In this document: one piece after another, positions 51,583 to 60,666 of the stretch
Numbering within the stretch: the first letter of the stretch is position 1
Layout: every line of letters starts with the position of its first letter
Assembly (NCBI RefSeq): GCF_013389455.1
Contig: NZ_CP058278.1
Coordinates: 248,001-312,000, forward strand
Source of the DNA: Flavobacterium inviolabile
Lineage (GTDB): Bacteria > Bacteroidota > Bacteroidia > Flavobacteriales > Flavobacteriaceae
Direction of reading: 5' to 3'
DNA: 64,000 nt
Program-made: the position numbers and the translations under genes
The notes under the pieces: model-generated
Told to the model about the DNA's origin: nothing
The model's input: the letters and a program-made list of their open reading frames with translations, nothing else
The model's database searches: none

Positions 51583-53352
51583 TTATTTTACGCCGTGCAT
51601 TAATTTTTTCAATACCGGGTTCAACAGTATCACGATACCACCGGCCACCAACGGTACAAATGTAAAAATTAAAAAGAAGGTAGACATATCATAATCTCTC
51701 ACAATATCGTCAATCATTCCTCCAACACTTGCGGCAAGCTTATTCCCGATGGCAATCGCCAGGTACCACATTCCGAACATAAAAGCAATCATCCGGCCCG
51801 GAACCAGTTTACTCACATAGGACAAGCCTACAGGAGCCAGACATAGTTCGCCAAGGGTATGCAGTAAATAGGCCAGGATAAGCCAGATCATGCTCACTCT
51901 GACCGTTCCTGCCACTGCTCCCTGCGGTATAGCCGAAGAGCCGTAAGCCAGCACTGCAAAACCAAGTCCCATGATGATTAATCCCAATCCGTATTTTACG
52001 GCAGCACTCGGGTTGTATTTGCTATCCCACCATTTTGTATATAGCGATGCAAAAACAATGATAAAGAACGAATTCAGCGTACTGAACCACGAAACGGTCA
52101 CTTCAGAGTTTTCACTTGTAAATTCCCGGTACAGCATCCACAAAACAATTCCCCACATTAAGCCGAAACAAACAAAAAGCGTGATGTTCGATTTTAAAAT
52201 TACCGATTTGGTTTGTTTGAACAACAGTACCAATACCCAGGTAATAATCCCTAACGGAATAATCGTTAGCAAGGCATTGACCGTATTGAAAATAACCAGC
52301 GAGTTTCCATCGAGTGCCCTGTCTGTGAAATCTCTTGCAAACAACACCAAAGAAGTCGCTGCCTGTTCAAAAGACATCCAGAAGAAAACCGTGAAAAATG
52401 CAAATACGATAAACGCAAACATCCGGTCTCTTACAATTCTGTCATATCGTAAAATCCTTCCCACGATCAGGAACAGGAACAAGACCAATCCGATCAGAAT
52501 AACCACTAATGGTCCGGCTAATGTTTCTTTGGAAACAATAAATTCCTGCGGTAAGATATTGATATTGCCTATTTTTGATAACGGGTCATTAAAAATAAAT
52601 AAAACTCCGATAACGGATGTTAAAAGAATCAGAATTTTATCTAAAGTCGTAAAAGGGTTTCTTTTTTCGGCAGCTGCTGCCGCGGCTTCGCGTTTTTCTT
52701 TTTTCGGCACTTCACCAATTGTTCCGAAAAGCGGTTTGGCCATCCAGAACTGCAACGTTCCTAACAGCATAAAGATTCCGGCAAGTCCGAATCCCCAGCT
52801 CCAGCCTACTTTTTCGGCCAGGTAGCCGCAAAGCATCATTCCGAAGAAGGCTCCGGCATTTACCCCCATATAAAAAATGGTATAGGCACCGTCCTTTTTC
52901 TCCGGCAGGTCTTTATACATTTCGGAGATAATGGACGTCATGTTCGGTTTAAAAAAACCGGTTCCGATTACCAGCAAAGCCAATCCGAAATACAGCATGA
53001 ATTCCGATTCAATGGCCATAGCGGCATGTCCCAGTGTCATGATTCCGGCACCGACAACTACCGCCCAGCGGTACCCGATAAAACGGTCGGCGATCATTCC
53101 GCCCAGAATAGGGGTCAGATACAGCAAACCGGCATAGGTTCCGAATAAAGCTCCGGCATTTTCACTACTCCATCCCCAACCCGGCATTGCCACTCCGGCA
53201 ACAGCCATCGTTAAAAAGTTTACCAGCAGTACCCGCATTCCATAAAACGAAAAGCGTTCCCACATTTCTGTAAAAAACAGTACAAATAATCCCGAAGGAT
53301 GTCCTAAAACTTTTGATTTGAAAAAATCCGGATTGGCAGATTCAGTCGACAT
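51583..53352 (-). CDS. peptide MFS transporter (POT/PTR2), copy 4
   Basis: This proton-coupled oligopeptide transporter of 589 residues imports di- and tripeptides. It has the TM1 motif EMWERFSFYGMR, the PTR2 motif FTIFYMGVNAGAFFG and the TM7 Glu-Gln (FFWMSFEQAATSL). A long cytoplasmic link with an Ala-rich patch (EKREAAAAAAEKRN) joins the halves. It ends LNPVLKKLMHGVK, nearly the same as copy 1, so these two are the closest in the set. It is the fifth gene of the operon. Confidence 0.95.
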   Translation of the reverse strand: MSTESANPDFFKSKVLGHPSGLFVLFFTEMWERFSFYGMRVLLVNFLTMAVAGVAMPGWGWSSENAGALFGTYAGLLYLTPILGGMIADRFIGYRWAVVVGAGIMTLGHAAMAIESEFMLYFGLALLVIGTGFFKPNMTSIISEMYKDLPEKKDGAYTIFYMGVNAGAFFGMMLCGYLAEKVGWSWGFGLAGIFMLLGTLQFWMAKPLFGTIGEVPKKEKREAAAAAAEKRNPFTTLDKILILLTSVIGVLFIFNDPLSKIGNINILPQEFIVSKETLAGPLVVILIGLVLFLFLIVGRILRYDRIVRDRMFAFIVFAFFTVFFWMSFEQAATSLVLFARDFTDRALDGNSLVIFNTVNALLTIIPLGIITWVLVLLFKQTKSVILKSNITLFVCFGLMWGIVLWMLYREFTSENSEVTVSWFSTLNSFFIIVFASLYTKWWDSKYNPSAAVKYGLGLIIMGLGFAVLAYGSSAIPQGAVAGTVRVSMIWLILAYLLHTLGELCLAPVGLSYVSKLVPGRMIAFMFGMWYLAIAIGNKLAASVGGMIDDIVRDYDMSTFFLIFTFVPLVAGGIVILLNPVLKKLMHGVK

Positions 53353-53376
53353 TATAGCAATTCTATTTTAATATTA

Positions 53377-54888
53377 TTATTTTACTTCCTGCATTAATTT
53401 TTTCACCAAAGGCGAAATGGCAATTAATACAACTCCCGCAATAAGGGCATACAGTGCCAGTTGTTTGTAACCGTCTGCATAGATCGTCAGTTTTTCCAGG
53501 TTGGTGGCATGCTCCGAAGCGCTGGCAATGTTAGCTCCTAATAATCCGGCAAAATACTGTCCGTAGGCACTCGCCAGGAACCACATTCCCATCAGAACTG
53601 CCTGTAGTTTCTGCGGCGAAAGTTTTGTCATGGCCGACATTCCAATCGGCGACAGACACAGTTCTCCAAAAGTAATTACAAACCATCCCAGAGTAAACAG
53701 GTCTAAAGAAGTCATCCCGTTAGCATCTGCAAAAAACTTGGTATAGTAAAACACATAAAAACCTCCGGCTAAAAACAGGAATCCTAATCCGAATTTCACT
53801 ATGGTATTTGGTTCAATTTTCTTTTTAGCCATCCATAACCACACCATCCCTACCAAAGCAGCAAACGTAATTACGAAAAAGGAGTTGGAAGAGTTGTTTA
53901 CCCCGTTCGGATCCAGTTTCACGCCCAGAACGGTATTATTTAAATTGTTGGCTGCAAAAAGGCTCAAAGAACCACCGCTCTGTTCAAAAAATGCCCAGAA
54001 GAAAATGGAAAAGATAATGAATACCAAAGCCGCCAAAAGTTTTTTATTTTCTGCTATGGAATAATTTTTCATTTCATAGAACAGGTACAATAAAGAACAC
54101 GGTCCGATGATATACATAAAAATATCGGTATATTCTGTTTTGGAAACCATGGTCATGATAATCGGCAATATCAGTAAGGAACCGATATAAGTCGCATATT
54201 CATACATTTTTCTTTTAGACGTTTCCAGATTCAGCAATGGCGACAGTCCTATTTCACCCAGACTTTTCTGAGTTTGTGTAAACGTCAGCAAACTGATAAT
54301 CATCACAATTGATGCAAATCCGAATGCTACATTCCATCTCAGGTGTTCCGGAATAAAAGAGCTTAACATGCTTCCATTTGCCACAGCGATACAGATATAA
54401 CCGCCTATCAGCGCTCCTAAATTCACTCCTGCATAAAACAGGGAGAATCCGGCATCTCTTCTGTTGTCGTCATCACGGTACAGTTTTCCGACCATCGTGG
54501 AGATATTCGGTTTGAAGAATCCGGTTCCTACAATGGTAAAGCTGATTCCGAAGAAGAAGAATTGTTTGGGATCTACCGCCAGAATAATACTTCCGACGAT
54601 CATTAACAGTCCACCCCAGAAAAGGGATTTGCGGTACCCCAGAATCTTATCGGCAAACAAACCGCCGATAAAGGTAAAGGCATAAACAAAAGCCTGGGTA
54701 GCGCCATATTGCAGGTTGGCTACCGTTTCATTCATTGTTAACTGGTTTACCATAAAGATAACCAGCATCCCTCTCATTCCGTAGAAGCTAAAGCGCTCCC
54801 ACATTTCACTAAAAAACAAGTACCACAATTGTTTGGGGTACTTGCCTTTAAAATTCTGTATTTCCTCTAAAGTCGAGTTTGTATTCAT
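53377..54888 (-). CDS. peptide MFS transporter (POT/PTR2), copy 3
   Basis: This 503-residue POT protein is the shortest of the four. It has EMWERFSFYGMRGML in TM1, FSLFYAGVNLGALIGGYI and FFWAFFEQSGGSL in TM7, so the residues for proton coupling and peptide binding look intact. Twelve to fourteen helices are expected. The C-terminus ISPLVKKLMQEVK keeps the basic tail pattern shared by the set. It starts three bases after copy 2. Confidence 0.95.
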   Translation of the reverse strand: MNTNSTLEEIQNFKGKYPKQLWYLFFSEMWERFSFYGMRGMLVIFMVNQLTMNETVANLQYGATQAFVYAFTFIGGLFADKILGYRKSLFWGGLLMIVGSIILAVDPKQFFFFGISFTIVGTGFFKPNISTMVGKLYRDDDNRRDAGFSLFYAGVNLGALIGGYICIAVANGSMLSSFIPEHLRWNVAFGFASIVMIISLLTFTQTQKSLGEIGLSPLLNLETSKRKMYEYATYIGSLLILPIIMTMVSKTEYTDIFMYIIGPCSLLYLFYEMKNYSIAENKKLLAALVFIIFSIFFWAFFEQSGGSLSLFAANNLNNTVLGVKLDPNGVNNSSNSFFVITFAALVGMVWLWMAKKKIEPNTIVKFGLGFLFLAGGFYVFYYTKFFADANGMTSLDLFTLGWFVITFGELCLSPIGMSAMTKLSPQKLQAVLMGMWFLASAYGQYFAGLLGANIASASEHATNLEKLTIYADGYKQLALYALIAGVVLIAISPLVKKLMQEVK

Positions 54889-54891
54889 AGT

Positions 54892-56550
54892 TTAATTAAT
54901 TCCTTTTTCTTTCATAATCGCATTCAACCATTTCAACAGTACAAACATCATTAACGATGCCACTAATAAAAGACTGAAATTTACCCAGAAGAAATCTGTT
55001 TTATCTTCATAAGTATCCCACATACTGGCTAATACTCCACTTAGTTTATTTCCGATAGATGTTGCCAAAAACCAGCCGCCCATCATTAACGAGGTAATGT
55101 TGGTAGGACTCAGTTTGGACACTACCGATAGTCCCATAGGGCTTAAGAATAATTCTCCGATGGTAATAATACCATAATTGGCAACCAGCCACCAAACACT
55201 TACTTTTTCGGTTCCGTTGTTCCCCATTTTTACCGCGGCAATCATTACCAGTACCGATAAGGCGGAGATCAATAATCCGAAAGCAATTTTGGTTGGTGTT
55301 GACGGTTCTTTTTTACGGTTTCTTAAAAAGGTAAAGAATGCAACCACTAACGGTGTTAAAATAATAACCCATCCCGGATTTATGGACTGACTTAAGTTGG
55401 TCGCCCACAAGCTTACTGTGGAACCTTCCTGAGGCAGTTTTTCCGGTGCTACATTTCTAAAATATAACGGATAGTTTACTTCTTTTTTGACTACGCCGTT
55501 TTCTTTTTGCAGTCGGAACTGGTCGTCGTATAGTTCAACAGAGTCTTTTTTAAATTCAACCTGCTTTGCCAGTTTCAACCCGTTAAACACATTTGCGGTT
55601 GTTTCGGTTGTCTGCCTGTCGGTATAACGGTCTGCCCAGGTAGTCAGTGCCGATCCGTTTAATTTGAATACTGCCCAGAACAGGATTACCACACCAAAAA
55701 TCGCTAAAAGTGCTGCAATTGGTCTTTTGTCCTCTGTTTTTGCTTTGAAATACAAACTGGCATAAAATAATACAACCGGAATACACGCAAAGATAAAGGC
55801 ATCGGTGCTATCGGAACCGAAGATATAGCTGTCCGGATTCGCATCGGAAGCCACGCCTTTCAACAACCAGCCGATTACGCCAAATACCGCAGACGGTACC
55901 AGGATGAACAGTATAATTTTCCAGAACGGCATGTCGCCTTCCTGTACTCCTTTTTTCTGATCGTAACCTATATAGTGTTTGGTTCCGGACATGAATATCA
56001 ATACTCCGATAAACATTCCCACTCCGGCAGCCATAAAGGCCCAATGCCACCCTAAAAGGATCTGCAAAGCAGCACCAAAGAAGTTACAGATAAAAGCACC
56101 TACATTAATTCCCATATAGAAAATATTGTAGCCTTCGTCCTTTTTGTCTTTGTATTCTTCTTTGGAATAGAAGTTCCCTAATAAGGTCGAGATATTCGGT
56201 TTAAAGAAACCGTTCCCTAAAATAACCAGTGTCATGGCTATATATAAGACGGTAATGGAGTGTACTCCCATCAGGAAGTACCCTATTCCCATTAATATTC
56301 CGCCTATGATAATTGATTTTCTGTAACCTAAGTAGCGGTCTGCTACTAATCCACCTATAAATGGAGTAAGAAATACTAAAGCAATAAAAGTTCCGTATAA
56401 ATCAGAAGCTTCTTTTTCGGTCATTGCAAAGCCGGCTTCTACATCTTTTAAATACAATGTAAAAATTCCGATCATTAAATAGTAGCCGAAACGTTCCCAC
56501 ATTTCTGACAAGAATAAAAACGGTAAAGCTTTGGGATGTTTATTCCACAT
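54892..56550 (-). CDS. peptide MFS transporter (POT/PTR2), copy 2, divergent
   Basis: This 552-residue POT protein keeps the TM1 motif EMWERFGYY and the PTR2 motif YNIFYMGINVGAF. It differs from its sisters in TM7, which reads FWAVFKLNGSAL: the usual Glu is Lys296 and the Gln is Leu. Just after TM7 it has an insert of about 80 mostly polar residues (about 310-390), which should lie in the periplasm. The charged insert starts TDRQTTETTANVFNG. A change in substrate or coupling is likely, but what it carries is unknown. Confidence 0.93.
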   Translation of the reverse strand: MWNKHPKALPFLFLSEMWERFGYYLMIGIFTLYLKDVEAGFAMTEKEASDLYGTFIALVFLTPFIGGLVADRYLGYRKSIIIGGILMGIGYFLMGVHSITVLYIAMTLVILGNGFFKPNISTLLGNFYSKEEYKDKKDEGYNIFYMGINVGAFICNFFGAALQILLGWHWAFMAAGVGMFIGVLIFMSGTKHYIGYDQKKGVQEGDMPFWKIILFILVPSAVFGVIGWLLKGVASDANPDSYIFGSDSTDAFIFACIPVVLFYASLYFKAKTEDKRPIAALLAIFGVVILFWAVFKLNGSALTTWADRYTDRQTTETTANVFNGLKLAKQVEFKKDSVELYDDQFRLQKENGVVKKEVNYPLYFRNVAPEKLPQEGSTVSLWATNLSQSINPGWVIILTPLVVAFFTFLRNRKKEPSTPTKIAFGLLISALSVLVMIAAVKMGNNGTEKVSVWWLVANYGIITIGELFLSPMGLSVVSKLSPTNITSLMMGGWFLATSIGNKLSGVLASMWDTYEDKTDFFWVNFSLLLVASLMMFVLLKWLNAIMKEKGIN

Positions 56551-56573
56551 ATATTGTTATTTAAGCATTAAAA

Positions 56574-58250
56574 TTATTTTACTCCGTGCATCATTTTCTT
56601 AAGAACCGGAGTTAATAAGAATAAAACAACAGATGCAGCACCACACAATATCACGAATACCATAAAGAATTCGAATAGGTTATGGATCTCAAATCCGGCA
56701 AAAACACGGTATTGTGCGCTGATTTGATTGTCTGCTAATAATTTTAACTGCTCAGCCGTTGGTGTAACGGTTTTATCCAATACTGCCTGAAGGTCGATTC
56801 CAAGCTCCTCTGCTTTTTTGAATTTGTCTCCGGTAGCCGGCAAAATAGATCCTAATGTTCCTGCTAAAGCATATCCTGAAGCATTTGACAGGAAGAATAC
56901 ACCGTATAATAATGATGCAAAACGTTTTGGCGATAATTTACCTACCAATGATAGTCCGATTGGTGATAAACACAATTCCCCACACGTCTGGATCAGGTAT
57001 AATAAGATTAACCATTTGATGGCTAACAATCCGCTGTTTCCTAAATCTTTTACATTGTAAGCAATGATAAAATAACTCACTGCGATCAGCATTAATCCGA
57101 AAGCCTGTTTCATTGGCGAAATCGGCTCGTTTCCTTTTGCTCTTAATTTATCCCATAGGATACTGAATGGTACTGCAAGCATCACCACGAATAAACCGTT
57201 GAAAATCTGCACCATTGACGGCGGCATCTGCCATCCGAAGAAGTTTCTGTCGGTCTGGTTATCGGCAATAAAGGTTAACGAAGAACCTGCCTGTTCGAAA
57301 GCAGCCCAGAAGAAGATCACGAAGAAAGAAACAATATAGATTACTAAAATTCTGTCTCTTTCAATTTTAGTTAATGATTTATCCGATAAAATCAATCCTG
57401 CCAATGTTAAACCACTGGAATAGATTAACGAGTAAATTACGTTTTGTCCAAATACATAATGGAAGAAAAATCCTAATCCTACAAATGCAATAACGGCAAT
57501 GATTAATGACAGGGAAGAGAATTCTGCTTTTTGTGCTTCTCCTTCTTCAAAGTCAGCCGCATTATGTCCTGAAGGCAATCCTCCTAACGGTTTTCCTTCC
57601 GGCGTTACCACATATTTGTTTTTAAGGAAGAAGAATACTGCGGTACCAATTGCCATTGCTAATGCAGCCGCAAGGAATCCCCATTTAAACGCATGGATAT
57701 CCCTCATTCCGCCTGCATCCTTAACGTCACCAACAATAGGACAGATAAATTGTCCTAAAAATGCTCCGATGTTGATTCCCATGTAGAAAATCGTAAAAGC
57801 CGTATCCAATTTGCTTTTTTCTTCTTTTGGATACAAACTTCCCACCATACTGGAAATATTCGGTTTGAAGAATCCGTTACCGAAAATAATAACACCTAAT
57901 GCAGCATACATCAATGTTTTTGCCAACTCTAAGTTAGACGGGAATACGGTTGCACTGGTAAAAAGCAATAACTGTCCGATAGCCATTAAAGACCCGCCCA
58001 GCATGATACAGTTTCTGTTTCCTAAAAATCTGTCGGAGATAAAACCGCCCAACATTGGTGTCAGATAGCATAAACCAAGAAATCCACCATAAATTAAGGA
58101 AGCTTCCTCTTCTTTCATCATTAACGAGTTAACCAGGAATAAGGTTAACAATGCTCTCATTCCATAGAAGTTGAACCGCTCCCACATTTCGGTTCCGAAT
58201 AATACCCAAAGTCCTTTTGGATGTCCTTGTTTTACTGTCTTTTCGCTCAT
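56574..58250 (-). CDS. peptide MFS transporter (POT/PTR2), copy 1
   Basis: This 558-residue POT transporter follows DPP IV by 35 bases. It has EMWERFNFYGMRALL, FTIFYMGINIGAFLG and TM7 FFWAAFEQAGSSL. A periplasmic loop with LDKTVTPTAEQLKLLADNQISAQY precedes the last helices, which makes it longer than copy 3. The tail is LTPVLKKMMHGVK. Directly behind a dipeptide-releasing peptidase, it probably brings in the released dipeptides with protons. Confidence 0.95.
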   Translation of the reverse strand: MSEKTVKQGHPKGLWVLFGTEMWERFNFYGMRALLTLFLVNSLMMKEEEASLIYGGFLGLCYLTPMLGGFISDRFLGNRNCIMLGGSLMAIGQLLLFTSATVFPSNLELAKTLMYAALGVIIFGNGFFKPNISSMVGSLYPKEEKSKLDTAFTIFYMGINIGAFLGQFICPIVGDVKDAGGMRDIHAFKWGFLAAALAMAIGTAVFFFLKNKYVVTPEGKPLGGLPSGHNAADFEEGEAQKAEFSSLSLIIAVIAFVGLGFFFHYVFGQNVIYSLIYSSGLTLAGLILSDKSLTKIERDRILVIYIVSFFVIFFWAAFEQAGSSLTFIADNQTDRNFFGWQMPPSMVQIFNGLFVVMLAVPFSILWDKLRAKGNEPISPMKQAFGLMLIAVSYFIIAYNVKDLGNSGLLAIKWLILLYLIQTCGELCLSPIGLSLVGKLSPKRFASLLYGVFFLSNASGYALAGTLGSILPATGDKFKKAEELGIDLQAVLDKTVTPTAEQLKLLADNQISAQYRVFAGFEIHNLFEFFMVFVILCGAASVVLFLLTPVLKKMMHGVK

Positions 58251-58285
58251 TTGTATTGTTTTTGGTTTTTTGGTTTGGTTTTATA

Positions 58286-60457
58286 TTATAACTTCTCTTT
58301 GATAAAGTTGGTCATTTTAGTGTACAACTGCAAACGTGTTTTTCCACCGTAGATACCGTGATTTTTATCCGGATAAATTGCCCAGTCAAATTGTTTGTTT
58401 GCCTGTACCAAAGCTTCTACCATTTTCATGGTATTTTGTACATGCACATTATCATCGGCAGTTCCGTGAACCAAAAGGAAGTTTCCTTTTAATTTGCTCA
58501 CATGGTTAATAGGTGAATTGTTGTCATATCCTGAGGCATTCTCCTGAGGCGTCTGCATATATCTTTCTGTATAAACACTGTCATAATATCTCCAGCTGGT
58601 AACCGGTGCAACGGCAATAGCCATTTTGAAAGTATCACTTCCCTGGAAAATACAGTTGGACGACATGAATCCACCGTAGCTCCATCCAAAAATACCGATT
58701 CTGGTTTTGTCTACATAAGCATAGTTTCCAATTACTTTTGCAGCATCAATCTGATCTTCTACTTCAAATTTACCCAGTTCTTTGTAGGTGCATTTTTTAA
58801 ATTCTGCTCCTTTAAAACCGGTTCCGCGTCCGTCCACACAAGCCACGATATAGCCTTGCTGGGTTAACATCATAAACCAATAATCATCCGTTCCGTTCCA
58901 GTCGTTGTTTACCTGCTGGGAACCCGGTCCAGAATACTGGTACATGAATACCGGATATTTTTTATTCGGGTCAAAGTCTTTTGGTTTGATTATCCAGGCA
59001 TTCAGCTGGTTTCCTTTTTCTGTTGTTAAAACAAAAAATTCTTTTGTTGGCAAATCATATTTCGCCAGTTTGCTTTCCAAAGCTTCGTTGGATACGATCG
59101 TTTTAACAAGCTTACCGGTTTTTGTTTCGTGCAGTGTGTGTTTCGGCGCGTTTTTAGCACTCGAAAAAGAGTTGATGAAGTATTCGAAGTTCGGGCTGAA
59201 AGTAGCGCTGTTTGTTCCGGTTAGTTCCGTTAAACGCTTTTTGTCTTTTCCGGTTAGTTTAACACTGTAAACGTCTCTGTTAATCGATCCGTTTTCTGTA
59301 GACTGGTAGAAAATGGTTCCGGTTTTTTCATTAAATCCGTAGTAGTTGGTTACTTCCCAGTTTCCTTTGGTTATCTGGTTAATCAGTTTTCCGGTTTTAG
59401 CGTAGTGATAGATCTGATTGAATCCGTCTTTTTCGCTTGTCCAGATAAAACTGTTGTCTTTTAAGAACGTTAAATTGTCCGTTACATCCACATAAGCTTT
59501 GTCTTTCTCATTCAACACCACTTTTGCCGTTGCCGAATTTCCATCAACAAACAATAGATCCAGATTGTTCTGGTGTCTGTTCAGTACCTGGGCACTTAAC
59601 GTATTGGTCTCATTGGTCCATTTGATACGGGCAATATAGAAATCGTTATAGTTATCTAAGTTAACTTTTTTAGTTGTTCCCGATTTTACATCGTAGATGT
59701 GTAAGGAAACCACTGCATTCTTCTCTCCTGCTTTCGGATATTTAAAAACATCCTGCGTTGGGTATAATCCCTGGTTGTACATATCCATGGAGAATTCCGG
59801 AACCTCTGTTTCATCAAAACGGATAAATCCGATTTTATCACTTCCGGCATTCCAGTCGAAAGCACGCACAAAAGAAAATTCTTCTTCATATACCCAATCC
59901 GTAATACCGTTGATGATATGATTTTTCTTTCCGTCTTTTGTGATCTGAGTGTGTTTTTTAGTTGCCAGGTCATATACATACAGGTTGTTTCCGTAAGCAT
60001 ATCCGATTTTAGTTCCGTCCGGAGAGAAAGTAGGCTCCTGTACTTTATAATCGGCAAGTTTGGTTAGTGTTTTTGCAGCAGTGTCGTAGATAAAATAATC
60101 TGCTACGAAGGAATGACGAAAAATCTGATCGGAATTGTTTGCAATTAAAATTTTCTTTTCGTCGGCATTGAACGTATAGCTGTCAATTCCCTGTAATTCT
60201 TTGAAGTCTTTAGAATCAATTAATGTCGCAACTTTGTTTAAAGTCGCAAAATCATACAAATCTATTTGTGATGATTTTGTACTCCGGTCAAAATTAAGTA
60301 CAGTATACTGATTAGTATTCTTCATGGCTTCTAAAGCAGTCATTCCCTGCGTCCTGAAAGCCCCACCCCAAATCTCTTCTAAGGTGATTTTTTGCTGAGC
60401 AACTACTGATAATGAAGTCAGTAACAACAAAAATAACGATTTTTTAAAGTGTTTCAT
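58286..60457 (-). CDS. dipeptidyl peptidase IV (S9B)
   Basis: This exported serine peptidase of 723 residues removes N-terminal dipeptides, mostly X-Pro, from peptides. It has a signal peptide (to SVVAQ, residue 21), a DPPIV N-terminal beta-propeller with the double-Glu motif WVYEEEF (residues 191-193) that binds the peptide amino end, and an alpha/beta-hydrolase domain with Ser593 (GWSYGGFMS), Asp668 (HGTADDNVH) and His700 (DKNHGIYGG). It is the first gene of a seven-gene minus-strand run with four peptide transporters and two thioredoxins, which ties peptide release to uptake. No consensus promoter was recognised upstream. Confidence 0.95.
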   Translation of the reverse strand: MKHFKKSLFLLLLTSLSVVAQQKITLEEIWGGAFRTQGMTALEAMKNTNQYTVLNFDRSTKSSQIDLYDFATLNKVATLIDSKDFKELQGIDSYTFNADEKKILIANNSDQIFRHSFVADYFIYDTAAKTLTKLADYKVQEPTFSPDGTKIGYAYGNNLYVYDLATKKHTQITKDGKKNHIINGITDWVYEEEFSFVRAFDWNAGSDKIGFIRFDETEVPEFSMDMYNQGLYPTQDVFKYPKAGEKNAVVSLHIYDVKSGTTKKVNLDNYNDFYIARIKWTNETNTLSAQVLNRHQNNLDLLFVDGNSATAKVVLNEKDKAYVDVTDNLTFLKDNSFIWTSEKDGFNQIYHYAKTGKLINQITKGNWEVTNYYGFNEKTGTIFYQSTENGSINRDVYSVKLTGKDKKRLTELTGTNSATFSPNFEYFINSFSSAKNAPKHTLHETKTGKLVKTIVSNEALESKLAKYDLPTKEFFVLTTEKGNQLNAWIIKPKDFDPNKKYPVFMYQYSGPGSQQVNNDWNGTDDYWFMMLTQQGYIVACVDGRGTGFKGAEFKKCTYKELGKFEVEDQIDAAKVIGNYAYVDKTRIGIFGWSYGGFMSSNCIFQGSDTFKMAIAVAPVTSWRYYDSVYTERYMQTPQENASGYDNNSPINHVSKLKGNFLLVHGTADDNVHVQNTMKMVEALVQANKQFDWAIYPDKNHGIYGGKTRLQLYTKMTNFIKEKL

Positions 60458-60633
60458 TTTGTCAAATGGTAAAAAACTTCCAATTTTAGTGAAAATTTAT
60501 CAATTAGCCATAACTTATTGTGTTAAAAGCAAAATTTCAATTCCATTTTGAGTGCTATATTTTAAGATTTTACAATTATATTTCCTTCAAAAAAGCCTTC
60601 TGAAAATTATCTTCAATTGCATTATCGAAATCA

Positions 60634-60641
60634 TATCTTTG
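60634..60641 (+). promoter_or_regulatory. -7 promoter box upstream of mvaA
   Basis: TATCTTTG matches TAnnTTTG and ends 25 bases before the ATG at 60667. A TTG at 60617-60619 is 14 bases upstream, closer than usual. Confidence 0.6.
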
Positions 60642-60666
60642 CAGTAGAATTCAAGAAGAAGAAAAA

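Noticed and set aside
51971..52825. A 284-residue plus-strand open frame
   Set aside because: It is antisense to a POT transporter with clear family motifs, is rich in Asn/Lys/Ile as mirror frames of membrane genes are, and has no recognisable domain.
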